Source: Phycisphaerales bacterium
Lineage (GTDB): Bacteria; Planctomycetota; Phycisphaerae; Phycisphaerales; SM1A02
DNA length: 64,000 nt
Assembly (NCBI GenBank): GCA_022446905.1
Contig: JAKVBT010000005.1
Span: 370,506-434,505 of the forward strand
Direction of reading: 5' to 3'
In this document: positions 1 to 9,769 of the stretch, piece by piece
How the letters are laid out: each line of letters starts with the position of its first letter
How positions within the stretch are numbered: position 1 is the stretch's first letter
Program-made: the position numbers and the translations under genes
Notes under the pieces: generated by a model
What the model saw: the letters and a program-made list of their open reading frames with translations, nothing else
What the model was told of the DNA's origin: nothing
Databases searched by the model: none

Positions 1-501
1 GCCCCCAGTGTGGAAAGCGGAAAGTTCTTCGACGGACATCTCGGCGTATCCGGAAAGCATGGCGCCGGCAAGCAGATTGACTGAGTACCACAGGCTGCCC
101 TGCGTAATGAGTCCCCAGGCAACGGCGAAGGCTGCCATGCACGCCCCGCCAATCAGACCGCCAGTGGCGCCCGCGGAGTAGGGGTGAATCTCAACGGGCC
201 ATCTGGCGCGATGGGCGGTGTCTTGTGCGAGATGGGCGACTTTGCCCATACGAGCCTCAATGGCTTCCGGGGCGTCATCCAGGACTGGGGAATCGATCTC
301 ATGAGAGTCTGGATGTACTTCGCAGAACCACCGGACCGCTCCAGCAAGGAGGAGGATGACGCCTACGACTGCCACGGTCCAATTGGTGACGATGCCAGTG
401 GCCATCAGCGTCATGCCAAAGGCCGTGATCAGCGGTGATGCTGTTGGGGCTGGCAACTCGATGTGGTCGAGCTCTTTGGGTTGGTCATGGTGATTGGTCA
501 T
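1..501 (-). CDS. COX-operon-associated membrane protein (partial, runs off left edge)
   Basis: Open frame on - strand from ATG at 501 to window edge (MTNHHDQPKELDHIELPAPTASPLITAFGMTLMATGIVTNWTVAVVGVILLLAGAVRWFCEVHP...VEIHPYSAGATGGLIGG); two or more TM segments; directly follows subunit III gene. Confidence 0.7.
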   Translation of the reverse strand, partial: MTNHHDQPKELDHIELPAPTASPLITAFGMTLMATGIVTNWTVAVVGVILLLAGAVRWFCEVHPDSHEIDSPVLDDAPEAIEARMGKVAHLAQDTAHRARWPVEIHPYSAGATGGLIGGACMAAFAVAWGLITQGSLWYSVNLLAGAMLSGYAEMSVEELSAFHTGG

Positions 502-513
502 GAGCGTAGTCAG

Positions 514-1143
514 TCAGTTTCCAATGATGTAGACAACGGTGAACACGACGATCCAGATGCCGTCAACAAAGTGCCAGTACCAGCTGATGAGGTCAACTTT
601 TTCAATTTGTCTCGGGGGCACCTTGCCAAGCACAGCCAAGACCCAAATCAGAGTCAGGATGATTAGGCCCATCGTCACGTGGAACGCATGGAAGCCAACC
701 AGTGTGTAGAAGCACGAACCAAAGACATTGGTGCCCATCCAGACGCCGTCTTCCACGATCATGCCGTACCACTCAAAGCCGGTGCCAACCAAGAACTCCA
801 GGCCAAACAAGATCGTCAAGCCCCACCAGAATAAGAATGCTGCCTTTTTGCCAGCAGCGAGCGCTTTGACCGCCAGCACAATCCAGATACTGCTGGCAAG
901 CAAGAAGATGCTGTTGAATACAACCTTGAGTGGAGCAACGGAGACTTCAAGTACATCCTGAGGATAGGGGGGGTTGATGTCCCGCCCGATATAGAAGATG
1001 TAGGTCGCAATGAGCGTGCCGAAGAAGGCGATCTCCGAAGCGATCAGGAGCACCACGGCAATCTTGCCGTTAGACCACTTGAGCTTCTGCGACAGCGCTG
1101 GTGGAGGCATCAGGGGAGTCGAGCTGCCGGATTGTGTGGACAT
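514..1143 (-). CDS. ctaE: cytochrome c oxidase subunit III
   Basis: Multi-TM heme-copper oxidase subunit III motifs (GFHAFHVTMGLIIL, WYWHFVDGIWIVVFTVVYI); start set at internal ATG 1143 (MSTQSGSST) because the longer ORF overlaps ctaD. Confidence 0.92.
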   Translation of the reverse strand: MSTQSGSSTPLMPPPALSQKLKWSNGKIAVVLLIASEIAFFGTLIATYIFYIGRDINPPYPQDVLEVSVAPLKVVFNSIFLLASSIWIVLAVKALAAGKKAAFLFWWGLTILFGLEFLVGTGFEWYGMIVEDGVWMGTNVFGSCFYTLVGFHAFHVTMGLIILTLIWVLAVLGKVPPRQIEKVDLISWYWHFVDGIWIVVFTVVYIIGN

Positions 1144-1162
1144 GGTTGTCACTGCAATATCC

Positions 1163-2830
1163 TCACTCGTACTTCCAGTCCGGGTCATCCGGATGCTTGA
1201 GATCCCAGAGCGGTCGACGGCTGTGGACAACGGGGATGTCCTTGAAGTTGTATGGCGGTGGCGGGGAGGTCGTGGACCACTCCAGCGTCCATGCATCCCA
1301 CGGGTCGTCCCCAGCTTTGGCGCCCTTCATCAGTGAACGAATAATGTTGATGGCGAACAGAGAGACAGCGGCGATCTGGAAGAGCACGCCGATTGATGAC
1401 AAGAGATTCCAGAGATCCCAGCCGCGCTCGGTGTGATAGGTGTAGATCCGGCGGGGCATGCCGAGCATGCCGGAGACGTGCATGGGCCCGAAGGTGAGAT
1501 TGAACCCGATCATGAGCAGCCAGAATTGCCACTTGCCGAGGGTCTCACTCAGCATGCGACCTGAAACTTTGGGGAACCAGTAGTAAATAGCGGCGAAGAT
1601 GGAGAACACCAGGCCGCCAAAGAGCACATAGTGGAAGTGCCCAACGACGAAGTAGGAATCGCTGACGGCCCAGTCAAAGGGGACGGTTGCCAGGAAGATG
1701 CCGGTCAGTCCGCCAAGGAGGAACTGGCAGAGGAAGCCAAGGCAGAACAGCATGGGGGTGTGGAATCGAATTTTCCCCCCGATCATGGTGGCAGCCCAGT
1801 TAAACATCTTGATGCCCGTGGGCACGCCAACGAGCATGGTGGAGCCCATGAAGATGGCGTTGACCAATGGACTCAGTCCAACGGCGAACATGTGATGAAC
1901 CCAGACGCCGAGACTGATAATGCCGATGGCGACAGTGGCAGCCACCATAAGTGGGTAGCCGAAAATGACTTTGCGTGAGAACACCGGAATAATCTCAGAT
2001 GAAAACGCGAATGCCGGAAGAATCAAGATGTACACCTCGGGATGGCCGAAGAACCAAAACAGGTTCTGCCACAGCAAGGCGGAGCCACCAGCTTGTGTGT
2101 CGAAGAAGTGCGCTCCGAGCGAGCGGTCAAACAGCAACATGCATTGCGCTGCAGCGAGCGGCGGTAGTGCCACGACGACTAGGATGAAATCGACCAGAAG
2201 AATCCATACCAGCAGTGGCATCTTCATCAGCGACATGCCAGGGCAGCGCATCGCCAGAATCGTGACTACCAGATTAATCGCAGTCATCGCACTGCCAATA
2301 CCAGTGAGCAGAATGCCCAGAATCCAGTAGTCGGTGCTGTGTCCCCTTGAGAAGGTTCGTTCAGTGAGCGGTGCATACGCAAACCATCCGACATCGGGGG
2401 CGGATCCCATGCCCTGGAGTCCTTGGCCGGCGAAGTAGGAGAAATACAGCAGTAATCCGCCAAGCAAGAAGAGCCAGAATCCAAAGGCATTCAATCTGGG
2501 AAAGGCAAGGTCGCGTGTTCCGATCATCAGCGGAATCAGGAAATTTGCTGATCCGAACAGGATCGGCATGCCAACGAAGAACACCATGGTGGTGCCATGC
2601 ATGGTGAAGAGCCGGTTGAAGTCATCGGGCATGATGATCGACTGATTTGGCAATGCCAGTTGCCATCGCATCAGTGAGGCCTCGAGGCCTGCGATCATGA
2701 AGAACAGCAGCCCTGCGGTGACATACATGACGCCCAGTTTCTTGTGGTCGGTTGTGGCGACCCACTCATGCAAGCGTGACAGTGCTGGGACGCGGCCTGC
2801 GGGACTCAGTGGTTGTTGCACGACGGTCAC
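1163..2830 (-). CDS. ctaD: cytochrome c oxidase subunit I
   Basis: WFFGHPEVYILILPAF, VWVHHMF, HFHYVLFGG motifs. GTG start at 2830 overlaps the ctaC stop (GTGA); the listed ORF starts at 2854. Confidence 0.95.
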   Translation of the reverse strand: MTVVQQPLSPAGRVPALSRLHEWVATTDHKKLGVMYVTAGLLFFMIAGLEASLMRWQLALPNQSIIMPDDFNRLFTMHGTTMVFFVGMPILFGSANFLIPLMIGTRDLAFPRLNAFGFWLFLLGGLLLYFSYFAGQGLQGMGSAPDVGWFAYAPLTERTFSRGHSTDYWILGILLTGIGSAMTAINLVVTILAMRCPGMSLMKMPLLVWILLVDFILVVVALPPLAAAQCMLLFDRSLGAHFFDTQAGGSALLWQNLFWFFGHPEVYILILPAFAFSSEIIPVFSRKVIFGYPLMVAATVAIGIISLGVWVHHMFAVGLSPLVNAIFMGSTMLVGVPTGIKMFNWAATMIGGKIRFHTPMLFCLGFLCQFLLGGLTGIFLATVPFDWAVSDSYFVVGHFHYVLFGGLVFSIFAAIYYWFPKVSGRMLSETLGKWQFWLLMIGFNLTFGPMHVSGMLGMPRRIYTYHTERGWDLWNLLSSIGVLFQIAAVSLFAINIIRSLMKGAKAGDDPWDAWTLEWSTTSPPPPYNFKDIPVVHSRRPLWDLKHPDDPDWKYE

Positions 2831-3861
2831 CGGAGCGTCTCCAAATAGGCACACACGAGGTCAACCTCTTCGCGCGTCAGTTTCATGGATGGCATTTCGC
2901 AGCCTGGTTTGATGTTTTGTGGATCCCACACCCAGGCCCGGAGATTGTTAGGTGTATTGCGCGCTATGCCTGAGCCAATGGTGTCGCGGCTCATCAAGTG
3001 GGTCAGGTCTGGAGCAAAGGTGCCATTGGCAACAGTTCCTCGTACCGTGTGGCAGTTAATGCAGGCTGTTCTCAGAAAGATGTGCTTGCCAGCAGCGACG
3101 GCGCGATCGTCAACGGCCTCGCGGCGTTGGTTTGCCGCCCACGCCTCATACTCTGCACGTGGTTGAGCAACGACTGTGATCAGCATGTTGGCATGCTGGT
3201 TGCCACAGTATTCGGCGCACTGGCCTACATAGGTGCCTGCTTTTGCAACTTGAAGCCAGAGATGATTAATGCGGTTGGGGATGACGTCGGTCTTGCCGCC
3301 AAGTTGTGGCATCCAGAAGGAGTGGATGACATCGGCCGATTCAAGTGTGAGGTAGATGTCCGTCGGCTTGTCTTCATCAATCGGAACATGCAGTTCAGCC
3401 GCGGTTGCAAAATCGCCGTAGTCAAACTCCCACCACCAACGATGCCCAATCACTCGGACCTCAATTGCCCCATCAGGAGGAGAGGTTTTCTCAATATCAA
3501 AAATGCCGCGTGCACTCACCATGAAGAGCACAAACACGATCAGCAATGGAATGACTGTCCAAGCCAGTTCGATTGGATTTGAGCCGTACACCTGTGCCGG
3601 CTCGGTGTCATCCCCTTTGGGTTGGCGGCACCGGATGACAGCGAAGAAGATCATGGCGAGTACAACCAGGCCGATGAGCCCGCAGATGCCAACCAGTAGC
3701 CAAGTGATATCGAGGATGGTGTCTGCTGGAGCGCCGACCGGATTGAACATGGTCGGGGTGGGTGCCGATGGAATCCCTGGGTCAGGAATGGACGCGATCA
3801 GCGATGCAAGCATCGAGTTCGCGAAGTTCACCATTCCAATGAGCATCGAGCCTTCTCCCAT
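2827..3861 (-). CDS. ctaC: cytochrome c oxidase subunit II with C-terminal cytochrome c domain (caa3 type)
   Basis: CuA motif GQCAEYCGNQHANM and C-terminal heme c motif CINCH. Confidence 0.94.
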   Translation of the reverse strand: MGEGSMLIGMVNFANSMLASLIASIPDPGIPSAPTPTMFNPVGAPADTILDITWLLVGICGLIGLVVLAMIFFAVIRCRQPKGDDTEPAQVYGSNPIELAWTVIPLLIVFVLFMVSARGIFDIEKTSPPDGAIEVRVIGHRWWWEFDYGDFATAAELHVPIDEDKPTDIYLTLESADVIHSFWMPQLGGKTDVIPNRINHLWLQVAKAGTYVGQCAEYCGNQHANMLITVVAQPRAEYEAWAANQRREAVDDRAVAAGKHIFLRTACINCHTVRGTVANGTFAPDLTHLMSRDTIGSGIARNTPNNLRAWVWDPQNIKPGCEMPSMKLTREEVDLVCAYLETLR

Positions 3862-3946
3862 CTATCCACTGGCTCGGTCCGCTGGCGAGCGGATGTGAGG
3901 CTAGCACGAATCGAAGGCCTGCCGCAAGGTCGATACCTTGGATGGC

Positions 3947-6900
3947 ATGTCGGGTCTGGATGGGATTGAAAGCCGGGTGTCACTCTTGTCTGATTCAATC
4001 GAGGCGTGCCTTATTCGTGACCGGCGGCGATTCCGTCGCCGGCTGCGGAGACTGAAGGGTCGTCGTGGGGACGTGTTGATTCGTGGTCTCAACAAGTTGG
4101 AAGCCCAGGTTCAGGCATCTTCTGCCTCCGTAGTGAGAAGACGCCAGTGCCTATTGCAGATTTCTTGTACAGGTGATTTGCCGATTCACGGTTCTGCGAA
4201 TCGAATCGTTGAGGCGATTCAGAATTCTCAGTGTCTGATCCTTGGGGGAGAAACAGGTTCGGGGAAGACCACTCAGTTGCCTAAGATGGCGATGGTCGCT
4301 GGCTGTGGTGTTTACGGGGACATTGCTTGCACCCAACCACGTCGGGTCGCAGCTCGGGCAGTAGCAGCGCGACTGTCGCGTGAAACCGGCACTAAGCCCG
4401 GCGATCTGATCGGCCATCGAGTTCGATTTGACCGGTCTGGATCTTCAGACACGATCGTACATGTTCTGACAGATGGCATGTTGCTTGCAGAACTGTCCAA
4501 TGATCGACAGCTTGAACGGTACGACACGATCATTATTGATGAGGCGCATGAGCGCAGCATCAATATTGATTTACTCATGGGTGTGATGCAGCGTCTGATG
4601 AAAAGGAGGCCAGAACTCAAGGTGATTATCACCTCAGCGACCATCGATACGGAACACTTTGCCAATCAATTTGCACAAGCTGAAGTCATTGAGGTCCCAG
4701 GCCGTGCCTATCCCGTTGACGTGCATTATCTCGAAAATCCACCTGAGCAGGGTGATGAGGTGGGGCTCTCCAAAGCTGTCGTAGAAGCGACAGCTCACAT
4801 AGATCAGGCCACAGGCGGAGAGGGCGATGTTCTGGTTTTTCTGCCAGGAGAGCGTGACATCCGTGTCTGTGCACAGCGGCTTACAGGCGCATTTCCAGAT
4901 CGTGAAGTATTGCCGCTCCATGCGCGACTTTCTTTGGCAGCGCAGGAGCGGGTCCTTAGGCCATCTTCGCGGCGTCGCATCATCTGCAGCACCAATGTTG
5001 CTGAGACGTCGTTGACCGTGCCATCTGTTCGAGCCGTGGTTGACTCAGGACTAGTTCGAGTTGGTCGCTGGTCGGCGAAGCGACGAGTGCATCGTTTGCC
5101 AATCGAAGGCATTTGCCAGGCATCAGCGATACAGCGTGCGGGCCGAGCTGGTCGAGTGGCACCAGGCCATTGCGTGCGTCTCTACACCGAGGAGGAATTT
5201 GCGCAACGGCCTGCATCACTTGACCCCGAGATTCGCCGATCGGATCTCGCGGGTGTGCTCTTGCGTATGGCGGCACTTGATCTTGGGGCCCCAGAATCAT
5301 TCCCATTTCTGGACCCGCTTCGGCCTACATCGATCAATGCCGCGCGGAAGTACCTTGAGGATCTTGGAGCGATGAAGCAAGATCAACTAACGCCACTTGG
5401 ACGGTCCATGTCGGAATTGCCGCTGGAGCCAGGTGTAGCGCGCATGTTGCTGGCCGCAAAAGACTCAGGGTGTCTTGAGCAGATCTTGGTGATTGCCGCG
5501 GTGCTTGGTTTGCCGGACCCTCGGTTGCGACCACCTGGAGATGAGTCAGCGGCCGATATGGCACATCGCCGTCTCCTGCCACGAGGCTGTGAGAGTGACT
5601 TTATGGCGCTCTTGGCCTTGTGGGATCGGTGCATTGGGCGATGGAAGCAGCACGGCGCCGCCGCAACGAGACGCTGGTGTCAGGAGCACCACATCTCCTG
5701 GGTTCGACTGTTGGAGTGGCGCGATGTCCACCATCAGTTGCGTAGGGCTTTACGTGAGCCTGGATTGCTGCGACGTGCCTCTAGCAACATCCGTCCAAAT
5801 CCGATTCATCGTGCACTCTTGACAGGGCTGATCACCCAGATTGGACGGCGTACAGAAGATGGTGACTACGAGATGCCAGGAGGGCGCCGGTTCCATTTGC
5901 ATCCATCGAGCGTGCTGCACGGCCGGCAGCCGGCATGGGTTATGGCCGGGAGTTTGGTAGAGACCAGTCGTCTGTGGGCGAGAACCTGTGCGCCAGTTCA
6001 GCCTGGCTGGATTGCGCGAGCGGCATCACATCTTGTGCGTCGTGAATACAGTGGGCCACGGTGGGATGGCGCACGTGGTTGTGTCCGTGCTCGTGAGCGT
6101 GTGAGTCTGCGCGGCCTGACGATCAGCCAAGCCCGCAGAGTCAATCTTGAGCCCATCGACCCGATGGCAGCTCGACGCTGTTTTATCGATCAGGTCCTTG
6201 TGGACTCAGATGAGGATTTTGGGATTCCTGAATTGGCAGCGGCGCGGCGGAGTCGAGCAAAGATCCTCGATGCAGAATCACGTTTGCGCAAACGAGAATT
6301 GCTGCTTGGGGCGGTCGATCGCCAGGCACTTTGGGAGCAGCGTCTGCCGCCGGAGATCATCGGTTTGCGTTCGCTCCAGAATTGGATCCGACGAGCAGGC
6401 TCCAGCGCTCGCGCGTCGCTGTCACTTCGGCCAGAAGATATATCGACATCAAAGGTGGTGTATGCACCTCATGGCTATCCAGATATTTTGGAATGCGGCA
6501 ATGTGACTGTCTCACTGCGTTATCGGTTTGCGCCTGGAGAACCTGATGACGGCGTTACGGCCACTGTGCCATTGGCGTTGCTCGACCAAGTGGATGATGT
6601 CGATGTAGATTGGAAGATTGAAGGGTGGTGGGCTGCGCGCATCGAGGCCATCATTGCTCAACTGCCGAAGGATGTGCGCCGTGTCATGGCTCCCCGAGCC
6701 GAGACGGTGGCTGCGGCAGTCACGCATCTTGGGTCCTTAGACAGTGGATGGAGCGCGGCGTTGGCTACATGGCTCTCCACACGTGGTGGTTGTGTCTTGC
6801 AGCCTGAAGAACTCCGTGCCATGTCACTGCCCGATCATCACCTCATCCGATGGGAGGTGGAATCAGGTGGGCAGATCATCGGGGCGGATCGAAATCTGAG

Positions 6901-7783
6901 ACGTCTTCGGCAAAGCTTGGGCTCACATTGGCGTGGGGCTATGGATCAGGCGATTGCTGGACACCAACTTACTTCCAGTGGACATTTGCATTGGGATTGG
7001 GAGGCGCTGCCTGAAACTGTGTCTTTGAACGTAAGTGGTCAGGAACTTGCGGCCGAGGCCGTGCTGATCGATGTTGGTGAGCATGTGGATGTGGTCGTTC
7101 GCCCTGTGCATCATGCCAATCGTGGGATGCATCTTCGAGGCGTGCAGCGACTGGCATGTTTGGCGATGGCCGGCCCATTGCACAGTGCGATTGAGGCAGC
7201 GATGGATTTGCCTTCGTTACGTTTGTTGGCGTCCACTCGTCTCCAAGGAGGAGGTGTGCTTGCTCAGGCTGAGGCCATGACACTTATGCAAGCCGGATTT
7301 GATGGGCGGGATGTACGGACTCGCGCCGCCTTCGAGAAGGCATGTGATCAGGCGTGGGGGCAACTTGCCTCGGCTGCCCTTGAAGTAGGGCCGATGTTGG
7401 AGCAGCTTTGGAGCACGGTGCTTGATCTTGATGCGCTTGCGGAGCGGCGCGGCATGAATGACGCGATAGAACAGCAGATCTGTCATTTGCTCAAACTGCC
7501 GGCTTCCTTTGTATCGCCTTCATGGATGGGACGTCTGCCTGATTGGTTGTTGCTAGCACGACGGCGCATGCTTGGTGAGATTGCTGAGCCGCCTGCTGCA
7601 GTGGACTGGGATCGTTTTGTTCATGCCTATGTCCGCAAAGCATCCACCGTGCCGTCGTGTGTGGCGCAACTCATCTGCCTGCTCGAAGAGTGGCGGTGTG
7701 CTCAGTGTGGCATGGTCAGTGCGGTCAAAGTGGACGAGCAACTTTTGTCGCAACAGGGCCGCATTGTGCAGCGGGATTTGTGA
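3947..7783 (+). CDS. hrpA: HrpA-like DEAH-box ATP-dependent RNA helicase
   Basis: GGETGSGKTTQLPK, DEAH, SATI, QRAGRAGR motifs; about 1280 aa. Listed ORF starts with TTG at 3938; ATG 3947 preferred. Confidence 0.9.
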   Translation: MSGLDGIESRVSLLSDSIEACLIRDRRRFRRRLRRLKGRRGDVLIRGLNKLEAQVQASSASVVRRRQCLLQISCTGDLPIHGSANRIVEAIQNSQCLILGGETGSGKTTQLPKMAMVAGCGVYGDIACTQPRRVAARAVAARLSRETGTKPGDLIGHRVRFDRSGSSDTIVHVLTDGMLLAELSNDRQLERYDTIIIDEAHERSINIDLLMGVMQRLMKRRPELKVIITSATIDTEHFANQFAQAEVIEVPGRAYPVDVHYLENPPEQGDEVGLSKAVVEATAHIDQATGGEGDVLVFLPGERDIRVCAQRLTGAFPDREVLPLHARLSLAAQERVLRPSSRRRIICSTNVAETSLTVPSVRAVVDSGLVRVGRWSAKRRVHRLPIEGICQASAIQRAGRAGRVAPGHCVRLYTEEEFAQRPASLDPEIRRSDLAGVLLRMAALDLGAPESFPFLDPLRPTSINAARKYLEDLGAMKQDQLTPLGRSMSELPLEPGVARMLLAAKDSGCLEQILVIAAVLGLPDPRLRPPGDESAADMAHRRLLPRGCESDFMALLALWDRCIGRWKQHGAAATRRWCQEHHISWVRLLEWRDVHHQLRRALREPGLLRRASSNIRPNPIHRALLTGLITQIGRRTEDGDYEMPGGRRFHLHPSSVLHGRQPAWVMAGSLVETSRLWARTCAPVQPGWIARAASHLVRREYSGPRWDGARGCVRARERVSLRGLTISQARRVNLEPIDPMAARRCFIDQVLVDSDEDFGIPELAAARRSRAKILDAESRLRKRELLLGAVDRQALWEQRLPPEIIGLRSLQNWIRRAGSSARASLSLRPEDISTSKVVYAPHGYPDILECGNVTVSLRYRFAPGEPDDGVTATVPLALLDQVDDVDVDWKIEGWWAARIEAIIAQLPKDVRRVMAPRAETVAAAVTHLGSLDSGWSAALATWLSTRGGCVLQPEELRAMSLPDHHLIRWEVESGGQIIGADRNLRRLRQSLGSHWRGAMDQAIAGHQLTSSGHLHWDWEALPETVSLNVSGQELAAEAVLIDVGEHVDVVVRPVHHANRGMHLRGVQRLACLAMAGPLHSAIEAAMDLPSLRLLASTRLQGGGVLAQAEAMTLMQAGFDGRDVRTRAAFEKACDQAWGQLASAALEVGPMLEQLWSTVLDLDALAERRGMNDAIEQQICHLLKLPASFVSPSWMGRLPDWLLLARRRMLGEIAEPPAAVDWDRFVHAYVRKASTVPSCVAQLICLLEEWRCAQCGMVSAVKVDEQLLSQQGRIVQRDL

Positions 7784-7792
7784 TGGGAGTGG

Positions 7793-9136
7793 TCAGCTGG
7801 CAGAGCACGTCTGGTGCAACGGACGTCGCCCGATGCTGTAGTAGGCAAAGCCCTGTTCGTGCAAATTGTCATCATGCCAAACGTTGCGTCCATCAAAGAT
7901 GACCGGTGCGGCGAGGCGATCCTTCATGAGTTCGAAGTCCGGAGTGCGGAATTCATCCCACTCGGTGCAGACCACGAGTCCATCACACCCGGTCAGACAT
8001 TCATACATGTCGTCGACATACTCAATATCAAGGCCATACTTGGCGAAGGTGTGTCGTGCGATTGGATCAAAGGCGCGAATGGTAGTGCCGCGTTTGAGCA
8101 ACTCTTCGATGATCGTCTGAGCAGGGGCTTCACGCACATCATCGGTTCGTGGTTTGAAGGCAAGGCCCCACAGGGCGAGCGTTTTGCCCGCCAATGCATC
8201 GCCATAGTGGCGGATCACGCCATTGACGAACCAATGTCGTTGTTGTTGATTGACTTCATGCACGGCTTCGTTGAGCAAGCATGGGATACCAGAATCTTGG
8301 CCCATTTCGATGACTGCCAGTGTGTCCTTGGGGAAGCAACTCCCCCCATAGCCAAGGCCTGGGTTGAGAAACTTGTCGCCGATGCGTTTGTCGGCACACA
8401 TGCCTTCGCGTACTCGGGCAATGTCCGCACCGTAGTAGTCTGCAAGGCGTGCAATCTCGTTGATGAATGAAATTTTGGCTGCGAGCATTGCGTTGCTCGC
8501 GTACTTGACCATTTCGGATGATTCAACATCCATGAACATGAGTGGATTGGCTTGATTGACGTAGGGCTCGTACAACTTGGTGAGCAACTCACGGCTGCGA
8601 TCATCCTCGATGCCGCAGACCACCCGATCAGGTTGCTGGAAGTCGCGGATGGCATCGCCTTCGCGGAGAAACTCGGGGTTGTCTGCAACCGAGAAGGGTT
8701 TATTGGTAATTCCGCCAATCACCTCTCTGACCTTGCTCGTGGTACCCACTGGCACGGTGGATTTGACCACAACGACGGGATGCTCGACCGTGCAGTCGCC
8801 TGACTCGATGGCGTGGCCAATGTCGCGTGCCACGGCCATCACTGCAGATAGGTCGCTTCTGCCATCGGCCCCCGTGGGGGTGCCAACGCAGATGAAGATC
8901 AATTCGCCATCGGCATAACCAGCAGTCTTGTCATCTGTGAAGTGCAAACGACCAGCTTTGATATTGAGGGTCATCAATTCGCTGAGGCCGGGTTCAAAGA
9001 TTGGGCAATCTCCACGCAGCATGGTGGCCACCCGTTCTGGGTCGATATCCAGGCAAGTGACCTGATTTCCTGTATTGGAAAAGCAGGTGCCCGTTACGAG
9101 CCCAACGTATCCGCTGCCGACGATGGTCAGATGCAT
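7793..9136 (-). CDS. ugd: UDP-glucose 6-dehydrogenase
   Basis: MHLTIVGSGYVGLVTGTCFSNTGNQVTCLDID; GYGGSCFPKD active-site motif. Confidence 0.93.
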   Translation of the reverse strand: MHLTIVGSGYVGLVTGTCFSNTGNQVTCLDIDPERVATMLRGDCPIFEPGLSELMTLNIKAGRLHFTDDKTAGYADGELIFICVGTPTGADGRSDLSAVMAVARDIGHAIESGDCTVEHPVVVVKSTVPVGTTSKVREVIGGITNKPFSVADNPEFLREGDAIRDFQQPDRVVCGIEDDRSRELLTKLYEPYVNQANPLMFMDVESSEMVKYASNAMLAAKISFINEIARLADYYGADIARVREGMCADKRIGDKFLNPGLGYGGSCFPKDTLAVIEMGQDSGIPCLLNEAVHEVNQQQRHWFVNGVIRHYGDALAGKTLALWGLAFKPRTDDVREAPAQTIIEELLKRGTTIRAFDPIARHTFAKYGLDIEYVDDMYECLTGCDGLVVCTEWDEFRTPDFELMKDRLAAPVIFDGRNVWHDDNLHEQGFAYYSIGRRPLHQTCSAS

Positions 9137-9250
9137 GAGTCAGGTCATCCTCTGCTGAACTAGGGGTATGGCGCCTAAGCACGCGAGCCACGCATTGTAT
9201 CGGGCCGCTGGTATTGGGTCACGACCTAATGCGATGGTGTTTGATCCGTT

Positions 9251-9769
9251 CTACAACGTGTGCGTGGAAGCTTGTTCCAGGGTCAAGAGGCGGGATTTAA
9301 GCTGGAGCCAAGGGCTGTGGCTGCTGGTGGCACCAGAGAATCCTCCCAGTCCGCTCCGGGATACCACACGATGGCAGGGCGTCAGAAGCGATTGGGGGTT
9401 GGTGCGCATTGCTGTTCCAGCAGCGCGAGCGGCACCTGGTCGTCCAGCCATGGCGGCCAGCTCAGCGTAGGTCTTGGTGTGTCCGAGTTTGATCTGTCGG
9501 CAGGCTTTCCAGCAAGCGCGATGAAAAGGGGGGCCGTCTGGAACGCGAGTTGGCGCGGGCCCGGCGTGCTGCTCTGTGCAGGTAGCCAACCACTGGGCGA
9601 CCTTCGGGAGCAGGCTGGGGTCGTGGATGCCATCTGGCTTTCGGGTTTCGCTGAGATCAAATGTAGTCTCGATGCGACCATGCTGATGGTGTGTCAGCAG
9701 GATGCTCCCTACAGGCGTGTTGACACATCGCCACCTTGTCAGGCACTCAGTGGGGCATGGGATGGGCAT
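9251..9769 (-). CDS. ogt: methylated-DNA-[protein]-cysteine S-methyltransferase
   Basis: TPCHRVVSRSGLGGFSG active site; ATG at 9769 overlaps the glyA 3' end. Confidence 0.88.
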   Translation of the reverse strand: MPIPCPTECLTRWRCVNTPVGSILLTHHQHGRIETTFDLSETRKPDGIHDPSLLPKVAQWLATCTEQHAGPAPTRVPDGPPFHRACWKACRQIKLGHTKTYAELAAMAGRPGAARAAGTAMRTNPQSLLTPCHRVVSRSGLGGFSGATSSHSPWLQLKSRLLTLEQASTHTL

